This document shows positions 35,855-44,618 of a stretch of DNA of 64,000 bases, piece by piece (position 1 is the stretch's first letter; each line of letters starts with the position of its first letter). The notes beneath the pieces are model-generated. The model saw only the letters and a list, made by a program, of their open reading frames with translations. It made no database searches and was not told where the DNA came from. Origin of the DNA: Planctomycetota bacterium (GTDB lineage: Bacteria; Planctomycetota; UBA8742; UBA2392); NCBI GenBank assembly GCA_003576915.1, contig QEVF01000007.1:1-64000 (forward strand), in the 5' to 3' direction. The translations under genes were made by a program, and so were the position numbers.

Positions 35855-37261
35855 CTACTCAGCCGGGTCACCCAGGATCTCGCGCAACTCGGCGAACTTC
35901 TCCCCCAGTTGCTCGCGACTGGAGGCCTCGAGGTTCAGGCGGACCAGCGGCTCCGTGTTGCTGCCGCGCAGGTTGAACCACCAGTCGTCATACTGCACCG
36001 TGACGCCGTCGAGTTCGTCGATGCGGCCGTTGGCGTAGCGCTCCTTCACGGCCTTGAAGGCCGCGGCCTTGTCGAGCCTGAAGTTCACCTCGCCGCTCTG
36101 GAAGTAGCGGCGCAGCGGCTTGATCAGGTTGGACAGCGGTTCGTCGCGCAGGCCCATGGCGTTGAGCACCTCGAGCACCGTGATGATGGCGCTGTCGGCG
36201 TAGAAGCTGTCGCGGAAGTAGTAGTGCCCGGCCAGCTCTCCGCCAAACACGCAGCCCACCTTGCGCATGGTAGCCTTCATGAAACTGTGCCCCACGCGCT
36301 CGCGGATGGCGCGGCCTCCGGCTTCCTCGACGATTTCGGCCACCGCGCGCGAGCTGCGCAGGTCGTAGAGCACCAAACCGCCCTTCTCGCGCGAGAGGAA
36401 CTCGCGCGCCAGCAGCGCCGTGATCATGTCCTGACCCACGGGGGCGCCGGCTTCATCGATGAACACTGCACGGTCGCCGTCGCCGTCTATGGCTACGCCC
36501 AGGGCGCACTTCTCGCGCCGGACGAGGTCCACCAACGGCCTCAGGTTGTCCAGCTTGCTGGGGTTGGCCTCATGGTTGGGGAAGGTGCCGTCGCACTCGC
36601 TGTTGATGGCCACCACGTTGAGCCCCAGGCTGCGTAACAGGGGCAGATAGATGCCGCCCATACCGTTGGCCGTGTCCACGGCCACCTTGAGGTGCTCGGG
36701 CATACGCTTGGCAAAGCGCCGTACATGCTGCATGTAGCCCTGGTAGAGCATGGGGTCGAGGCCCAGGGGTGTCACGCTTTCCGGCATTTTCATGCGTGCG
36801 CCGTCAAACAGCGTTACCCGCGGCATGTACGAAGGCTGCGAACCGGGCGCCGGCGCCTGGGGCATGGCGGCCTCGATGTCGCGCATGCCGGTTTCAAGGG
36901 AGACGGGAATGGCTTTTTCGCGGCAGAACTTCACGCCGTTATAGCGGGCGGGATTGTGGCTGGCCGTGATCATGGCGCCGCCCGCAAACTCGCCGCTGCG
37001 TCCCGCCACCGCCCAATAAAGCATGGGCGAGGTGCAGGGCCCGATGAACTCCGGTCGCCCACCCCCGGCCAGAATGCCGTCGCAGAGCCACGCGGCCAGC
37101 CAGGGGCCGGTAGGACGCGCGTCCACGCCCACTACGATCAGCGGGTTTTCCGCATCTTCGGAGAGAAGCCTGGAAAAGCCAAAGCCGATGCGGTAAGCCG
37201 TCTCCGCGTTCAGCTCGGCGGGCACAATGCCCCGCACGTCATAAGCCTTGAAAATCCCCAT
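35855..37261 (-). CDS. Phosphomannomutase/phosphoglucomutase
   Basis: A 468-residue alpha-D-phosphohexomutase. Key motifs are the N-terminal FKAYDVRGIVP, the phosphoserine loop ITASHNPARYNGVKF, the metal-binding DGDGDR and the phosphate-binding RGSNTEPLVRLN. It interconverts mannose or glucose 6- and 1-phosphates for nucleotide-sugar and envelope polysaccharide synthesis. Length and motifs match the AlgC/CpsG group; the substrate preference is not resolved. It is divergent from the transcarbamylase. Confidence 0.93.
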   Translation of the reverse strand: MGIFKAYDVRGIVPAELNAETAYRIGFGFSRLLSEDAENPLIVVGVDARPTGPWLAAWLCDGILAGGGRPEFIGPCTSPMLYWAVAGRSGEFAGGAMITASHNPARYNGVKFCREKAIPVSLETGMRDIEAAMPQAPAPGSQPSYMPRVTLFDGARMKMPESVTPLGLDPMLYQGYMQHVRRFAKRMPEHLKVAVDTANGMGGIYLPLLRSLGLNVVAINSECDGTFPNHEANPSKLDNLRPLVDLVRREKCALGVAIDGDGDRAVFIDEAGAPVGQDMITALLAREFLSREKGGLVLYDLRSSRAVAEIVEEAGGRAIRERVGHSFMKATMRKVGCVFGGELAGHYYFRDSFYADSAIITVLEVLNAMGLRDEPLSNLIKPLRRYFQSGEVNFRLDKAAAFKAVKERYANGRIDELDGVTVQYDDWWFNLRGSNTEPLVRLNLEASSREQLGEKFAELREILGDPAE

Positions 37262-37414
37262 GGCTGCCCCTCAGCGAGGCCACAGTGTAGGAAAGCAGGG
37301 GGCAGGTGCTAGGTTCCAGCGAAGACCGGCCAGACGGCGGCCGGGGACATGGCGCCGCTTTACACGCGGCGGATTAATCGCATGATTCCCGCGCATTCTT
37401 CAGGGGACGCAGCC

Positions 37415-38437
37415 ATGCCGAAAGTGGACATTCGCGGACGCGATTTCCTTCGCCTGTCGGACTTCTCAGCCGAGGAAATCAACTCCATCATCGACCTCGC
37501 TTCCGAAATGAAGAAGGAGCAGCGCTCCTGGTCGCTCGCCGGCAAGACCGTCATCATGCTCTTCTTCAACAGCAGCCTGCGCACACGCACCAGCTTCGAA
37601 ATCGGCACCTATCAGCTCGGCGCACATCCTGTGGTGCTCAATGTCGGCCAGGACTCCTGGGACCTCGAGTGGAAGGAGGGCATCGTCATGAACGGTGATC
37701 GCCCCGAGCACATCAAGGATGCGGCCAAGGTGCTCTCACGCTACGGCGACGTGATTGCCGTGCGCAGCTTCCCCAAGATGCAGAGCTATGAAGAGGACCG
37801 CGCCGATCCCATCCTCTCTGCGTTCTCCCGGTACAGCAGCACGCCCCTGATCAACCTTGAAAGCGCCGTGGAGCACCCCTGTCAGGGCCTGGCCGACCTC
37901 ATGACGCTGCGTGAGGTGTTCAACGGCGTCACGCGCAGAAAGAAGGTGGTGCTGACCTGGGCTCCGCACATCAAGCCCCTGCCGCTGGCCGTGCCGCACT
38001 CCTTCCTGATGGCCGCAGCTATGGGCGGATGCAATGTCGTGGTGGCCCATCCGCCGAAGATGGACCTTGAGCCTGAGCTGGTGGAGCAGGCCAAGCAGGT
38101 GGCCAGGCAGGCGGGGGGCAAGGTCGAAGTCACGCACGATCAGGCGGCGGCCTTTGACGGCGCCGAAGTGATTTACGCCAAGAGCTGGCTGTCCCGGGAG
38201 TTCTACGGCCGGCCCAAGGACGAAATGGCCTACCGCGCCACCCTGCCAAGCTGGACGGTGACAGAGGAAAAGATGGCCGCCACCAGCCGCGCCAAGTTCA
38301 TGCACTGCTTGCCGGTGCGACGCAACGTGGTGGTGGACGACTCCGTGCTGGACGGCGAAGACTGCGTGGTCTATCAGCAGGCGGAAAACCGGCTGCACGC
38401 GCAGAAGGCGCTGCTGGTCAAGCTTCTGTCGGAGTAA
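37415..38437 (+). CDS. argF': N-succinyl/N-acetyl-ornithine carbamoyltransferase
   Basis: A 340-residue transcarbamylase. The carbamoyl-phosphate motif FFNSSLRTRTSFE, HPCQGLADL and the C-terminal MHCLPVRRNVVV are clear. The variant sequence NSSLRT and the loop MNGDRPEHI are features of the acetyl/succinylornithine branch rather than classical OTCase. In that branch a Glu (acetyl) or Pro (succinyl) in this loop is known to set the substrate; here residue 97 is Pro, favouring N-succinylornithine. It serves arginine synthesis. Confidence 0.88.
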   Translation: MPKVDIRGRDFLRLSDFSAEEINSIIDLASEMKKEQRSWSLAGKTVIMLFFNSSLRTRTSFEIGTYQLGAHPVVLNVGQDSWDLEWKEGIVMNGDRPEHIKDAAKVLSRYGDVIAVRSFPKMQSYEEDRADPILSAFSRYSSTPLINLESAVEHPCQGLADLMTLREVFNGVTRRKKVVLTWAPHIKPLPLAVPHSFLMAAAMGGCNVVVAHPPKMDLEPELVEQAKQVARQAGGKVEVTHDQAAAFDGAEVIYAKSWLSREFYGRPKDEMAYRATLPSWTVTEEKMAATSRAKFMHCLPVRRNVVVDDSVLDGEDCVVYQQAENRLHAQKALLVKLLSE

Positions 38438-38558
38438 CGCGAGGGGACTGCTTGCGGGGCCACATCTCGGAAAAACCTGCTCCCAGACCGTTCAGTTTCG
38501 TATGAACAGGGTGTCCGCGGCAGGGGCTGCGGACCAATCACTTCAGAGGAGATGCTGT

Positions 38559-39542
38559 ATGCGCAATGCGGTCATGGCAGGCCTTGTGGCCTTGCTTGTG
38601 GCGCTTTGCTCCGCCCCGCTGCTCGCCGGCGAAAGCGCCGAGGGTGTCAAGTGGGAGACTGACTACAAGAAGGGTCTCGAGGCGGCTGCCAAGTCCAACA
38701 AGCTGATGTTCATCGAGTTCACGGCGGAGTGGTGAGGTCCCTGCAAGAGGCTGGCCAAGAACGTATGGCCGGACAAGGCGCTCGGAGAGCGCATAGCGAA
38801 GGACTTCGTGGCCATTCTGATCGACGTGGACAAGGATGAGGCCACACCCAAGAAGTACGGCGTATCGGCCATGCCGACGCTGGTCATTGCTGACGCCAAG
38901 GAGAAGGCCCTCATCACACAGGTGGGAGCTCCCTTTTCGACGGCCGAAGAGGCCCTGAAGTGGTTCGACGACATCGGCACCGCCCTGAAGGACGTGGAGA
39001 AGCTCGAGGCGGAACTGGCCAAGGATTCCAAGAACGTCGATCTGTCACTCAAGCTGGCAGACACCTACGCCAAACTCTCGCGCCACGCCGACGCCGCCAA
39101 GCTGCTCGACGCCGTGCTGGCCGGCCTGGCCAAGGACGACAAGCGCGTCAACGACGTCAAGCTCAAGCTTGCCGACGCCCTGCTCAAGGGTGAACTCGAC
39201 AACGAGCGAGGCATCGAACTGTGCAAGGAACTGACCAAGACGTTTCTGGAGTCCAAAGACGAGCGCGCCATGGAGTCCGTTCATGGCGTCATGATGGGCC
39301 ATTGGCAGAAGGGAGAGTACAAGGAGGCCCGCGAAGCCCTGCTTGGCTGCGTGGCTGCCTTTCCCAAGCACGCCCGGGTCATTGAGTATCGCGTGTTTGC
39401 CGCCTACCTGCTGTTCCAGGCCGGTGACAAGGCTGGAGCCATCAAGGAGACCAAGGCCGTGATTGAAGCCGGGCCCGCGGACCATGAGTGGGTGAAGCAG
39501 GCCAAACAACTGCTGGAAGAGCTTGAGAAGGAAGGCAAGTAG
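38559..39542 (+). CDS. Exported thioredoxin-fold selenoprotein (UxxC) with TPR-like C-terminus
   Basis: A continuous frame from ATG 38559 (AGAGGAG at 38545-38551) to TAG 39542, interrupted only by TGA at 38733-38735. Read as selenocysteine (residue 59) it gives a signal peptide (MRNAVMAGLVALLVALCSAP), FIEFTAEW-U-GPC-KRLAKN, and later SAMPTLVIAD with the thioredoxin cis-Pro. The frame then continues 150 residues as a TPR-like helical domain. The TGA replaces exactly the first Cys of the W-C-G-P-C motif, and the downstream sequence keeps thioredoxin homology in frame. A SECIS-like hairpin follows at 38751-38772. A broken gene would not be expected to preserve this. It probably acts as a periplasmic thiol oxidoreductase. 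Confidence 0.85.
38751..38772 (+). promoter_or_regulatory. Bacterial SECIS-like stem-loop
   Basis: CTGGCCA (38751-38757) pairs with TGGCCGG (38766-38772), one G-U pair, around the 8-base loop AGAACGTA. The stem starts 15 bases and the loop 22 bases after the TGA, and a G is the second loop base. These match published bacterial SECIS rules (loop 16-37 bases away, G in the first two loop positions). SelB would bind here to recode UGA. Confidence 0.7.
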
Positions 39543-39566
39543 TAATTCGGGCGAAGTGAAACAAAC

Positions 39567-39592
39567 AAGGGACGCGCCCTGCGCGTCCCTTT
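39567..39592 (+). terminator. Rho-independent terminator
   Basis: A perfect 11-bp stem AAGGGACGCGC/GCGCGTCCCTT (39567-39577 with 39581-39591), loop CCT, followed by a short T tract. It ends the selenoprotein transcript. Confidence 0.75.
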
Positions 39593-39611
39593 GGTTTGGC
39601 CGCCCGATGCG

Positions 39612-40673
39612 TCAGGTGCGTGGCCCTGAACGCATGGGCTTGATCGCGTCGTTGCGCCCGGAGCTTCCGGCAGCGCCACTCTTGAGCACGCCCTTGCCTT
39701 TGGCGAGAATCTTTGCGCCGAGTTTCTGCGCCTTCTTTGCCATCTCGCTCTGCATTTCGATGGACTGCTTGGCGCGCTCAATGAACACCGGGCACTTGGC
39801 ATTGCGCACGACCTTGTCGGCCACGCTGCCCAACAGAACGCGTCCAAGGCCGGTGCGGCCGTGGCTGCCCATCACGATCAGGTCGCAGTGGTTGGACTCC
39901 GCATAGGCCGGAATGACCTTGGTGGGGTCGCCGCGCTTGACCACACCGATGGTGTGGAAGTTCTCCACCAGTTCGGCGGGCAGGCCGGCCTTCATTTCAG
40001 CCAGGGCGTGTTCGCGCAGGCCCTTGAGGATGATGTCGCGCTCGCTTTCGACGTGGGTGCTGATGAGGGAGTCGTCCACGATGTGCAGCACGACCAGCTC
40101 GGCGTCGTAGTCTTCGGTCAGGGCGATGGCGCGGCGCAGGGCGAGGTTGGCCGTCGGCGAAAAGTCCGTCGGGAACAGAATCTTGCGGAAGGGCTTCTCG
40201 TCCTTCCTGGCCGCGCTGGCGTGGGCTTTGGCAATACCCTCGGGCTTGCGCAGCACCAGCACGGGACAAGGTGCAATGTGCAGAACCTTGTCGGCTACGC
40301 TGCCGAGGAAGAAACGGCCAATGGCGCCGCGCGCGTGAGTGGACATGCAGATCAGATCGGCGCTGTGGCGCTGGGCGTGATCCGCAATTTCGTGGGCGGC
40401 GTTGCCCGAAAGCACAAAGCGCTTGACCTCGACGCCCTTGGCCTCCTCAGGCAGCTTGAGTTTGTTGAGCTGCTCCTCGGCGCTCTTCATCAGGTCGGCG
40501 GCCAGTGTGGCAAAGGGGTAGCCCGCGTAGGCATAGACCGTGCTGTCCACGACCGAGACGATGTCCAGTTGTGCGCGATAATAGGCGGCCATGGAGCCGG
40601 CTACGCGCAATGCGCTCTGGGCGGTTTCGCCGAAGTCGGTGGGGAAAACGATTCGCTTGAACTTGTTCATCAT
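39612..40673 (-). CDS. Tandem universal stress protein (UspA x2)
   Basis: A 353-residue protein with two UspA domains. Domain 1 begins IVFPTDFGETAQSAL and ends MSTHARGAIGRFFLGSVADKV. Domain 2 begins ILFPTDFSPTANLAL and ends MGSHGRTGLGRVLLGSVADKV. Both keep the G-x(2)-G-x(9)-G-S ATP-binding loop. A basic Lys/Ala/Gly tail of about 50 residues follows. The start may be M1 or M2. Tandem Usp proteins act in stress survival; the ligand is ATP or AMP. Confidence 0.92.
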   Translation of the reverse strand: MMNKFKRIVFPTDFGETAQSALRVAGSMAAYYRAQLDIVSVVDSTVYAYAGYPFATLAADLMKSAEEQLNKLKLPEEAKGVEVKRFVLSGNAAHEIADHAQRHSADLICMSTHARGAIGRFFLGSVADKVLHIAPCPVLVLRKPEGIAKAHASAARKDEKPFRKILFPTDFSPTANLALRRAIALTEDYDAELVVLHIVDDSLISTHVESERDIILKGLREHALAEMKAGLPAELVENFHTIGVVKRGDPTKVIPAYAESNHCDLIVMGSHGRTGLGRVLLGSVADKVVRNAKCPVFIERAKQSIEMQSEMAKKAQKLGAKILAKGKGVLKSGAAGSSGRNDAIKPMRSGPRT

Positions 40674-40819
40674 GTCAGGGTCTCCGTCGCGGCACGGTCA
40701 GGCCGCAAACATAGCAGCGCGCGGGCGGTTCTCAATTGGCAATTGGCGGGGTTTCAGAGCGGGCCTGGCGCCCCCGGGAAATCCGGTGGCAGCGACGGAC
40801 ACCTTGCTAGCATGCCGCC

Positions 40820-41284
40820 ATGCCGCGGCGGTTTGCCAGTCTGCTGTGCCTTTGCCTGCTCCTGTGTGCCGGTTGCGTGGAGCGCCGCATATATGTCCGA
40901 AGTGACCCCCCCGGCGCTGACGTTTACATTGACGGCGAGCTTGTAGGACAGACCCGTCCCGCGCAGCACCCAGACGGCCCATTTTATGTCAATTTCTCCT
41001 ATTACGGCCGGCGCGAATGGACCCTGCGCAAGCCGGGGTATCGCACGGCCAGCGGGGAAATCGAACTGGTGGCGCCCTGGTACGAGTATCCGCCCATCGA
41101 CTTCTTTGCGGAGGTTCTGGCCCCCTGGAAGATTGTTGACAGGCACGAGATCAGCCAGAAGCTCGTGAAGGCGGAGCCCGGCGATGTTGAGGAATTACGC
41201 AGGCGGGCCGCCGACTTCCGCGAGGAAACGACAATGGCCGATCGCTTCGAGTTTGCGGCCAACAAGGGCAGCTGGCGGCGCTGA
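40820..41284 (+). CDS. PEGA-domain lipoprotein
   Basis: A 154-residue protein with a lipobox (LLLCAGC, Cys19). Residues about 23-80 form the PEGA beta-sandwich with the typical SDPPGADVYIDGELVGQT and WTLRKPGYRTASGE. A helical C-terminus follows. PEGA proteins are often envelope or S-layer associated. It is 9 bases from murD and probably cotranscribed, suggesting a cell-wall role. Confidence 0.85.
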   Translation: MPRRFASLLCLCLLLCAGCVERRIYVRSDPPGADVYIDGELVGQTRPAQHPDGPFYVNFSYYGRREWTLRKPGYRTASGEIELVAPWYEYPPIDFFAEVLAPWKIVDRHEISQKLVKAEPGDVEELRRRAADFREETTMADRFEFAANKGSWRR

Positions 41285-41293
41285 GCAAGCACG

Positions 41294-42880
41294 ATGGCAA
41301 ACCCCGAAATCGCAGAGAAGTTCGCACGCTTCAAGGGCAAGCGCGCGCTGGTGATGGGCCTTGGCCTGTGGCAGGGCGGCGTGGAGGCCGTGAAGTTTCT
41401 GCATCGGTGGGGGGCGAGCGAAATTCTTGTGACCGATTTACGCGACGAAACGACGCTCGCGCCCAGCCTCGAAGCCATCAAGCACATTCCCGTGACGCTG
41501 CGCCTGGGCGAACACCGTGAGAGCGACTTTGCCAACGCCCAGGTCGTGATCCACTCCCCCGCCGTGCGCCCTGACAACAAGTATCTCGCAGCAGCGCGTG
41601 AGGCGGGCGCGGAAGTGACGCAGGAGATGTCGCTCTTCATCGAGGCCTGCCCGGCAAGAACGGTCGGCATCACGGGCAGCAACGGCAAGACCACGACGAC
41701 CACTCTGGCCTACGAAATGCTGCGCTGGTCCTACGCGCCGGGACAGGCGACGCTCTGGACGCAGTGGGCTGATCCCATTGCGTCAAGCGAGGTGCGGAAT
41801 TGCGTGGAGCCTCCTGAGCAGCCGCCAAGCGTCTGGCTGGGGGGAAACCTTGGCACCCCGCTGATCAACCGGCTCGACGAGATCAGGCCCCGCGACATTG
41901 TGGTGTTGGAACTGAGCAGCTTCCAACTGATGGACTGGCACCGTATCGGCAAGTCCTGCGACTACTCCCTGATCACAAACATCACCCCCAATCACCTCGA
42001 CTGGCACAGGGACTTTTCAGAGTACTCCTGGGCGAAGCAGGCCATCTTCCGTTATGGGGCAGGGCAGGCGCTGCTCAACGCCGACGATCCCGAGACTGCC
42101 AGAGTCTTTGCCGGCGCGCCGGGGAACGTGAGCCTGTTTTCCCTCAAACTGCCCGCGGGGAGAACTCGTCTGGGTCAGCGCGACGGGCAGGTGGTCGCTT
42201 CTGGAATGGGCGGCCAGTTGACGTGCTTGGTCGAATCGCAGGAATCAGGACTCGCTGCCGCGCTGCTGCCGGTAGCTCGGCGCGCCGATCTGCGCCTGCC
42301 CGGGGATTTCAACTGGGCAAATGCCGTGGCGGCTGCCGCGCTGGTGAGCCGCATTGTGCGCGCTGATTCCCTGGAAAATGTCCCGAGGGCTTTGCGAACC
42401 TTTCGCGGGGTTGAGCACCGGCTGGAGCCCTGCGGCGAAATCCACGGCGCGCGGGTATTCAACGACAGCATCGCGACAGATCCCGCGGCTACGCTGGCCG
42501 CGCTGAGTGCGTTTGACAAAGGCATCCACCTGATTCTCGGCGGCGGCAGCAAGAACATCGACTATACGGAACTGGGCAGGCGTATTGCTGCGCATGGCCA
42601 CATCAGAGCTATCTACCTGCAGGGCGCAACCGCAACCGCGATCAAGGCGGCGATTGATGCCGCCTCCGCAGGGGCGAAACATCTGTCGCCCCTACATCTC
42701 TGCGCCACGTTTGATGAGGCCTGCGAGCTGGCTTTCCAGGCGCTTACCCCCGGCGATGTCCTGCTCATGTCGCCCGCCAGCACCAGCTTCTACGAATACG
42801 CGCCGGGAAAAAAGTTCGCCAACTTTGAGGAGCGCGGCAAGCACTTCAAGGCACTGGTGGCCCGATTCTCAAAGACCTAG
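41294..42880 (+). CDS. murD: UDP-N-acetylmuramoylalanine--D-glutamate ligase MurD
   Basis: A 528-residue Mur ligase. It shows the N-terminal UDP-binding Rossmann part (ALVMGLGLWQGGVEAVKFL), the ATP-binding GITGSNGKTTTT, the central NITPNHLDWH with His, and the C-terminal DSIATDPAATLAAL and LLMSPASTSFYEYAP. It adds D-Glu to UDP-MurNAc-L-Ala. It is longer than E. coli MurD (438), with an insertion around residues 150-180 that is Trp-rich (WTQWADPIASSEV). Peptidoglycan synthesis is thus retained. Confidence 0.93.
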   Translation: MANPEIAEKFARFKGKRALVMGLGLWQGGVEAVKFLHRWGASEILVTDLRDETTLAPSLEAIKHIPVTLRLGEHRESDFANAQVVIHSPAVRPDNKYLAAAREAGAEVTQEMSLFIEACPARTVGITGSNGKTTTTTLAYEMLRWSYAPGQATLWTQWADPIASSEVRNCVEPPEQPPSVWLGGNLGTPLINRLDEIRPRDIVVLELSSFQLMDWHRIGKSCDYSLITNITPNHLDWHRDFSEYSWAKQAIFRYGAGQALLNADDPETARVFAGAPGNVSLFSLKLPAGRTRLGQRDGQVVASGMGGQLTCLVESQESGLAAALLPVARRADLRLPGDFNWANAVAAAALVSRIVRADSLENVPRALRTFRGVEHRLEPCGEIHGARVFNDSIATDPAATLAALSAFDKGIHLILGGGSKNIDYTELGRRIAAHGHIRAIYLQGATATAIKAAIDAASAGAKHLSPLHLCATFDEACELAFQALTPGDVLLMSPASTSFYEYAPGKKFANFEERGKHFKALVARFSKT

Positions 42881-43055
42881 TTTCGCGCAAAGGCCGCCAG
42901 GAGCTACTTTGATCTGGCCGGGCCACTGCCAAGAACATCCGCAGATGACACCGATTCACGCAGTTGGCTTGGCCTACCTGTGCAAGTCTGTGTGTTCCGC
43001 GGATTGAACGCTGTTGTCGTAGGGCAGTGCTCCGCGGCCTTGGCGTGAGAAATGC
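42881..43055. other. Convergent gap between murD and the ESCRT-like operon
   Basis: About 175 bases with no gene and no convincing terminator hairpin seen. Confidence 0.4.
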
Positions 43056-43664
43056 CTACTTCGCCTTTTCTTCATCCGTGCCCATTTCGCCCAGCTCTCG
43101 GGCGATTTCCTTGTCCAGTTCCTCGCGCGTCTTCTTTTTGCGCTCGGTCGAGGAGATGCCGATCATCTGGTCGATTTCTTCGTCACTTACGAGTTGCTCG
43201 CCGCTGGCGGTTTCGCCGCTGAACAACGTGTCCTTGCTCATGTCCAGGAACAAATCCATGCGCTGGCTCATGGTCTCCGCCTGCATCATGGCATGCTCGA
43301 AGTTGCGCTGCGTTTTCTCAAGGTCAGTGTTCTTGTAGACGTCGTTGATGCTCTTGGCCACGACGCCCATGCTCTCGGCGAACGTGGCGTAGCTCTCGGC
43401 CTGATTCTTCATCTGGAATGCCGCTTCGATGGTCAGGAGCTGCCGCTCAATGGCGCGGCGCTGCGTGGCTGTGGCCTTGAGTGACTTGCGTATAAACGCG
43501 AGCTGATCCATGGCGCCCATGCGCTGGGCTCGCCTTGCCTTTTCAAGCCACTCCTCCTCGTTGCGGCCCAAATCGGTGAGTTGGCGCTTGATGCGCTGGA
43601 TGCCCTTCTTGATTTCCATGTCGCGCTGCAGGCGACGTTCTTCTTTGGATTTGAATATCCCCAT
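43056..43664 (-). CDS. ESCRT-III/Snf7-like protein 1 (Vps2/CHMP2-like)
   Basis: A 202-residue all-helical protein beginning MGIFKSKEERR. The basic helical hairpin (about 8-48 and 52-90) is followed by a third helix (92-112, YATFAESMGVVAKSINDVY), a fourth (117-147, EKTQRNFEHAMMQAETMSQR) and an acidic tail (158-202) with VSDEEIDQMIG. This order (basic N-terminal core, ...M-x-x-V-x-K..., ...E-x-x-M-x-x-A-E-x-M..., acidic C-terminal MIM-like tail) is that of ESCRT-III proteins such as Vps2/CHMP2. The same operon encodes an MIT-Vps4-like ATPase. The assignment is by architecture, without alignment statistics. Confidence 0.7.
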   Translation of the reverse strand: MGIFKSKEERRLQRDMEIKKGIQRIKRQLTDLGRNEEEWLEKARRAQRMGAMDQLAFIRKSLKATATQRRAIERQLLTIEAAFQMKNQAESYATFAESMGVVAKSINDVYKNTDLEKTQRNFEHAMMQAETMSQRMDLFLDMSKDTLFSGETASGEQLVSDEEIDQMIGISSTERKKKTREELDKEIARELGEMGTDEEKAK

Positions 43665-43794
43665 GGCGATGCACCTCGGACGCTCATTATTGCAGGAAGC
43701 CGGCCGCTACTGTCATCGGATTCCGGATTTCGGTGGGTGGCCAATGCCGGGCCGCGGCGTCTGCGCGAGCCCATGGCCTGTGGCCACTGTCGGT

Positions 43795-44247
43795 TCAACC
43801 CAAACAGCCCTTGAAAATCAGGCCCTGGAACATCAGCAGCAGGATCAGCACGGCAGCCAGGAGCATGCAGCCGCGCGCGTTGGTGCCGGTTTGGTTGGGG
43901 ATGGGGCCGGTCACAGTGAAATTGGCGTGATGGGCGGCAAAGTCGCGCTCGGTGATGAGGTCCGCCAGGGCGTTTTCCTGGGAGCAGCCGGGACACTTTG
44001 CGGGTGGCAGCAGGTCTTCGGGCCAATGATAGCCGCAGTTCGAGCAAACGTTCTGCGTGTCGCGGTCGAAGACTTCGTCGTCGAGGTCCTCGACCATCAT
44101 CTCGGTGGAAATGAACGCCGAACAGCCCAGACAGCGGAACTGCTTGAGCTTGGGGTGGGGGATCTCGCTGTAGTCCTTGGCGCAGTAGGGGCAGCGCGTG
44201 AGGTGCTTCTTGGCGAGGCGAATCAGTTGGCGCTCATGATCTACCAT
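43795..44247 (-). CDS. Double zinc-ribbon tail-anchored protein of the ESCRT-like operon
   Basis: A 150-residue protein. There are two zinc ribbons, CPYC(19-22)/CLGC(39-42) and CSNC(68-71)/CPGC(85-88), separated by an acidic linker (MVEDLDDEVFDRD). The C-terminus has a hydrophobic segment (127-146, CMLLAAVLILLLMFQGLIFK) suggesting tail anchoring with the ribbons in the cytoplasm. Its start overlaps the end of the two-TM gene by 14 bases. It probably recruits or senses partners at the membrane. Confidence 0.65.
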   Translation of the reverse strand: MVDHERQLIRLAKKHLTRCPYCAKDYSEIPHPKLKQFRCLGCSAFISTEMMVEDLDDEVFDRDTQNVCSNCGYHWPEDLLPPAKCPGCSQENALADLITERDFAAHHANFTVTGPIPNQTGTNARGCMLLAAVLILLLMFQGLIFKGCLG

Positions 44248-44590
44248 GGGGGGATTGTCGATTGTCGATTGACGATTGTCGATTGGGCGGACTCAAGCGC
44301 CGGAGCTTTCTCCTAAGAAAAAACTCGTAAATCCGCGCTGAGGCCCAAGCAACCATCAGTGACCAGAAGGTGATGCCCGCGACAACCATGAACAGTGATA
44401 GCCACCCAGATTGCTCCACGGTGGTGCGGTGAATGAACGCCTTAGGATCAAGCACGAAAACAATGCCGACATATGCCAACTGCAATAGTGCTGCCACCAC
44501 CAGCGAACCGAGCCATACACGGCCTATGCCCCAAGGTTGGTAGCGCGATGCGCCCCGACCAAATGGCTGAAGGGGGTCCAATTTTGGCAT
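44234..44590 (-). CDS. Two-TM membrane protein of the ESCRT-like operon
   Basis: A 118-residue protein with start MPKLDPLQPF at 44590. Two membrane helices (VWLGSLVVAALLQLAYVGIVFVL and WLSLFMVVAGITFWSLMVAW) flank a short loop, and the C-terminus is basic. The last dozen residues (SSIDNRQS) are encoded by a 7-base tandem repeat (44253-44285), so the end of the protein depends on repeat number. No family is recognised. It overlaps the next gene. Confidence 0.6.
   Translation of the reverse strand: MPKLDPLQPFGRGASRYQPWGIGRVWLGSLVVAALLQLAYVGIVFVLDPKAFIHRTTVEQSGWLSLFMVVAGITFWSLMVAWASARIYEFFLRRKLRRLSPPNRQSSIDNRQSPHGRS
44253..44285. repeat. Tandem heptanucleotide repeat (gattgtc)
   Basis: About 4.7 copies of gattgtc (one unit gattgac) lie inside the 3' end of the two-TM gene, directly upstream of the ATG of the zinc-ribbon gene (44247). 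A change of one unit shifts the reading frame. Confidence 0.85.
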
Positions 44591-44618
44591 TGTTCGCGAC
44601 TCAATCAAAAGCCACACA

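Noticed and set aside
38733..38735. TGA as a frameshift or nonsense pseudogene
   Set aside because: The stop falls exactly at the catalytic Cys, homology continues in frame, and a SECIS-like hairpin follows, so selenocysteine is the better explanation.
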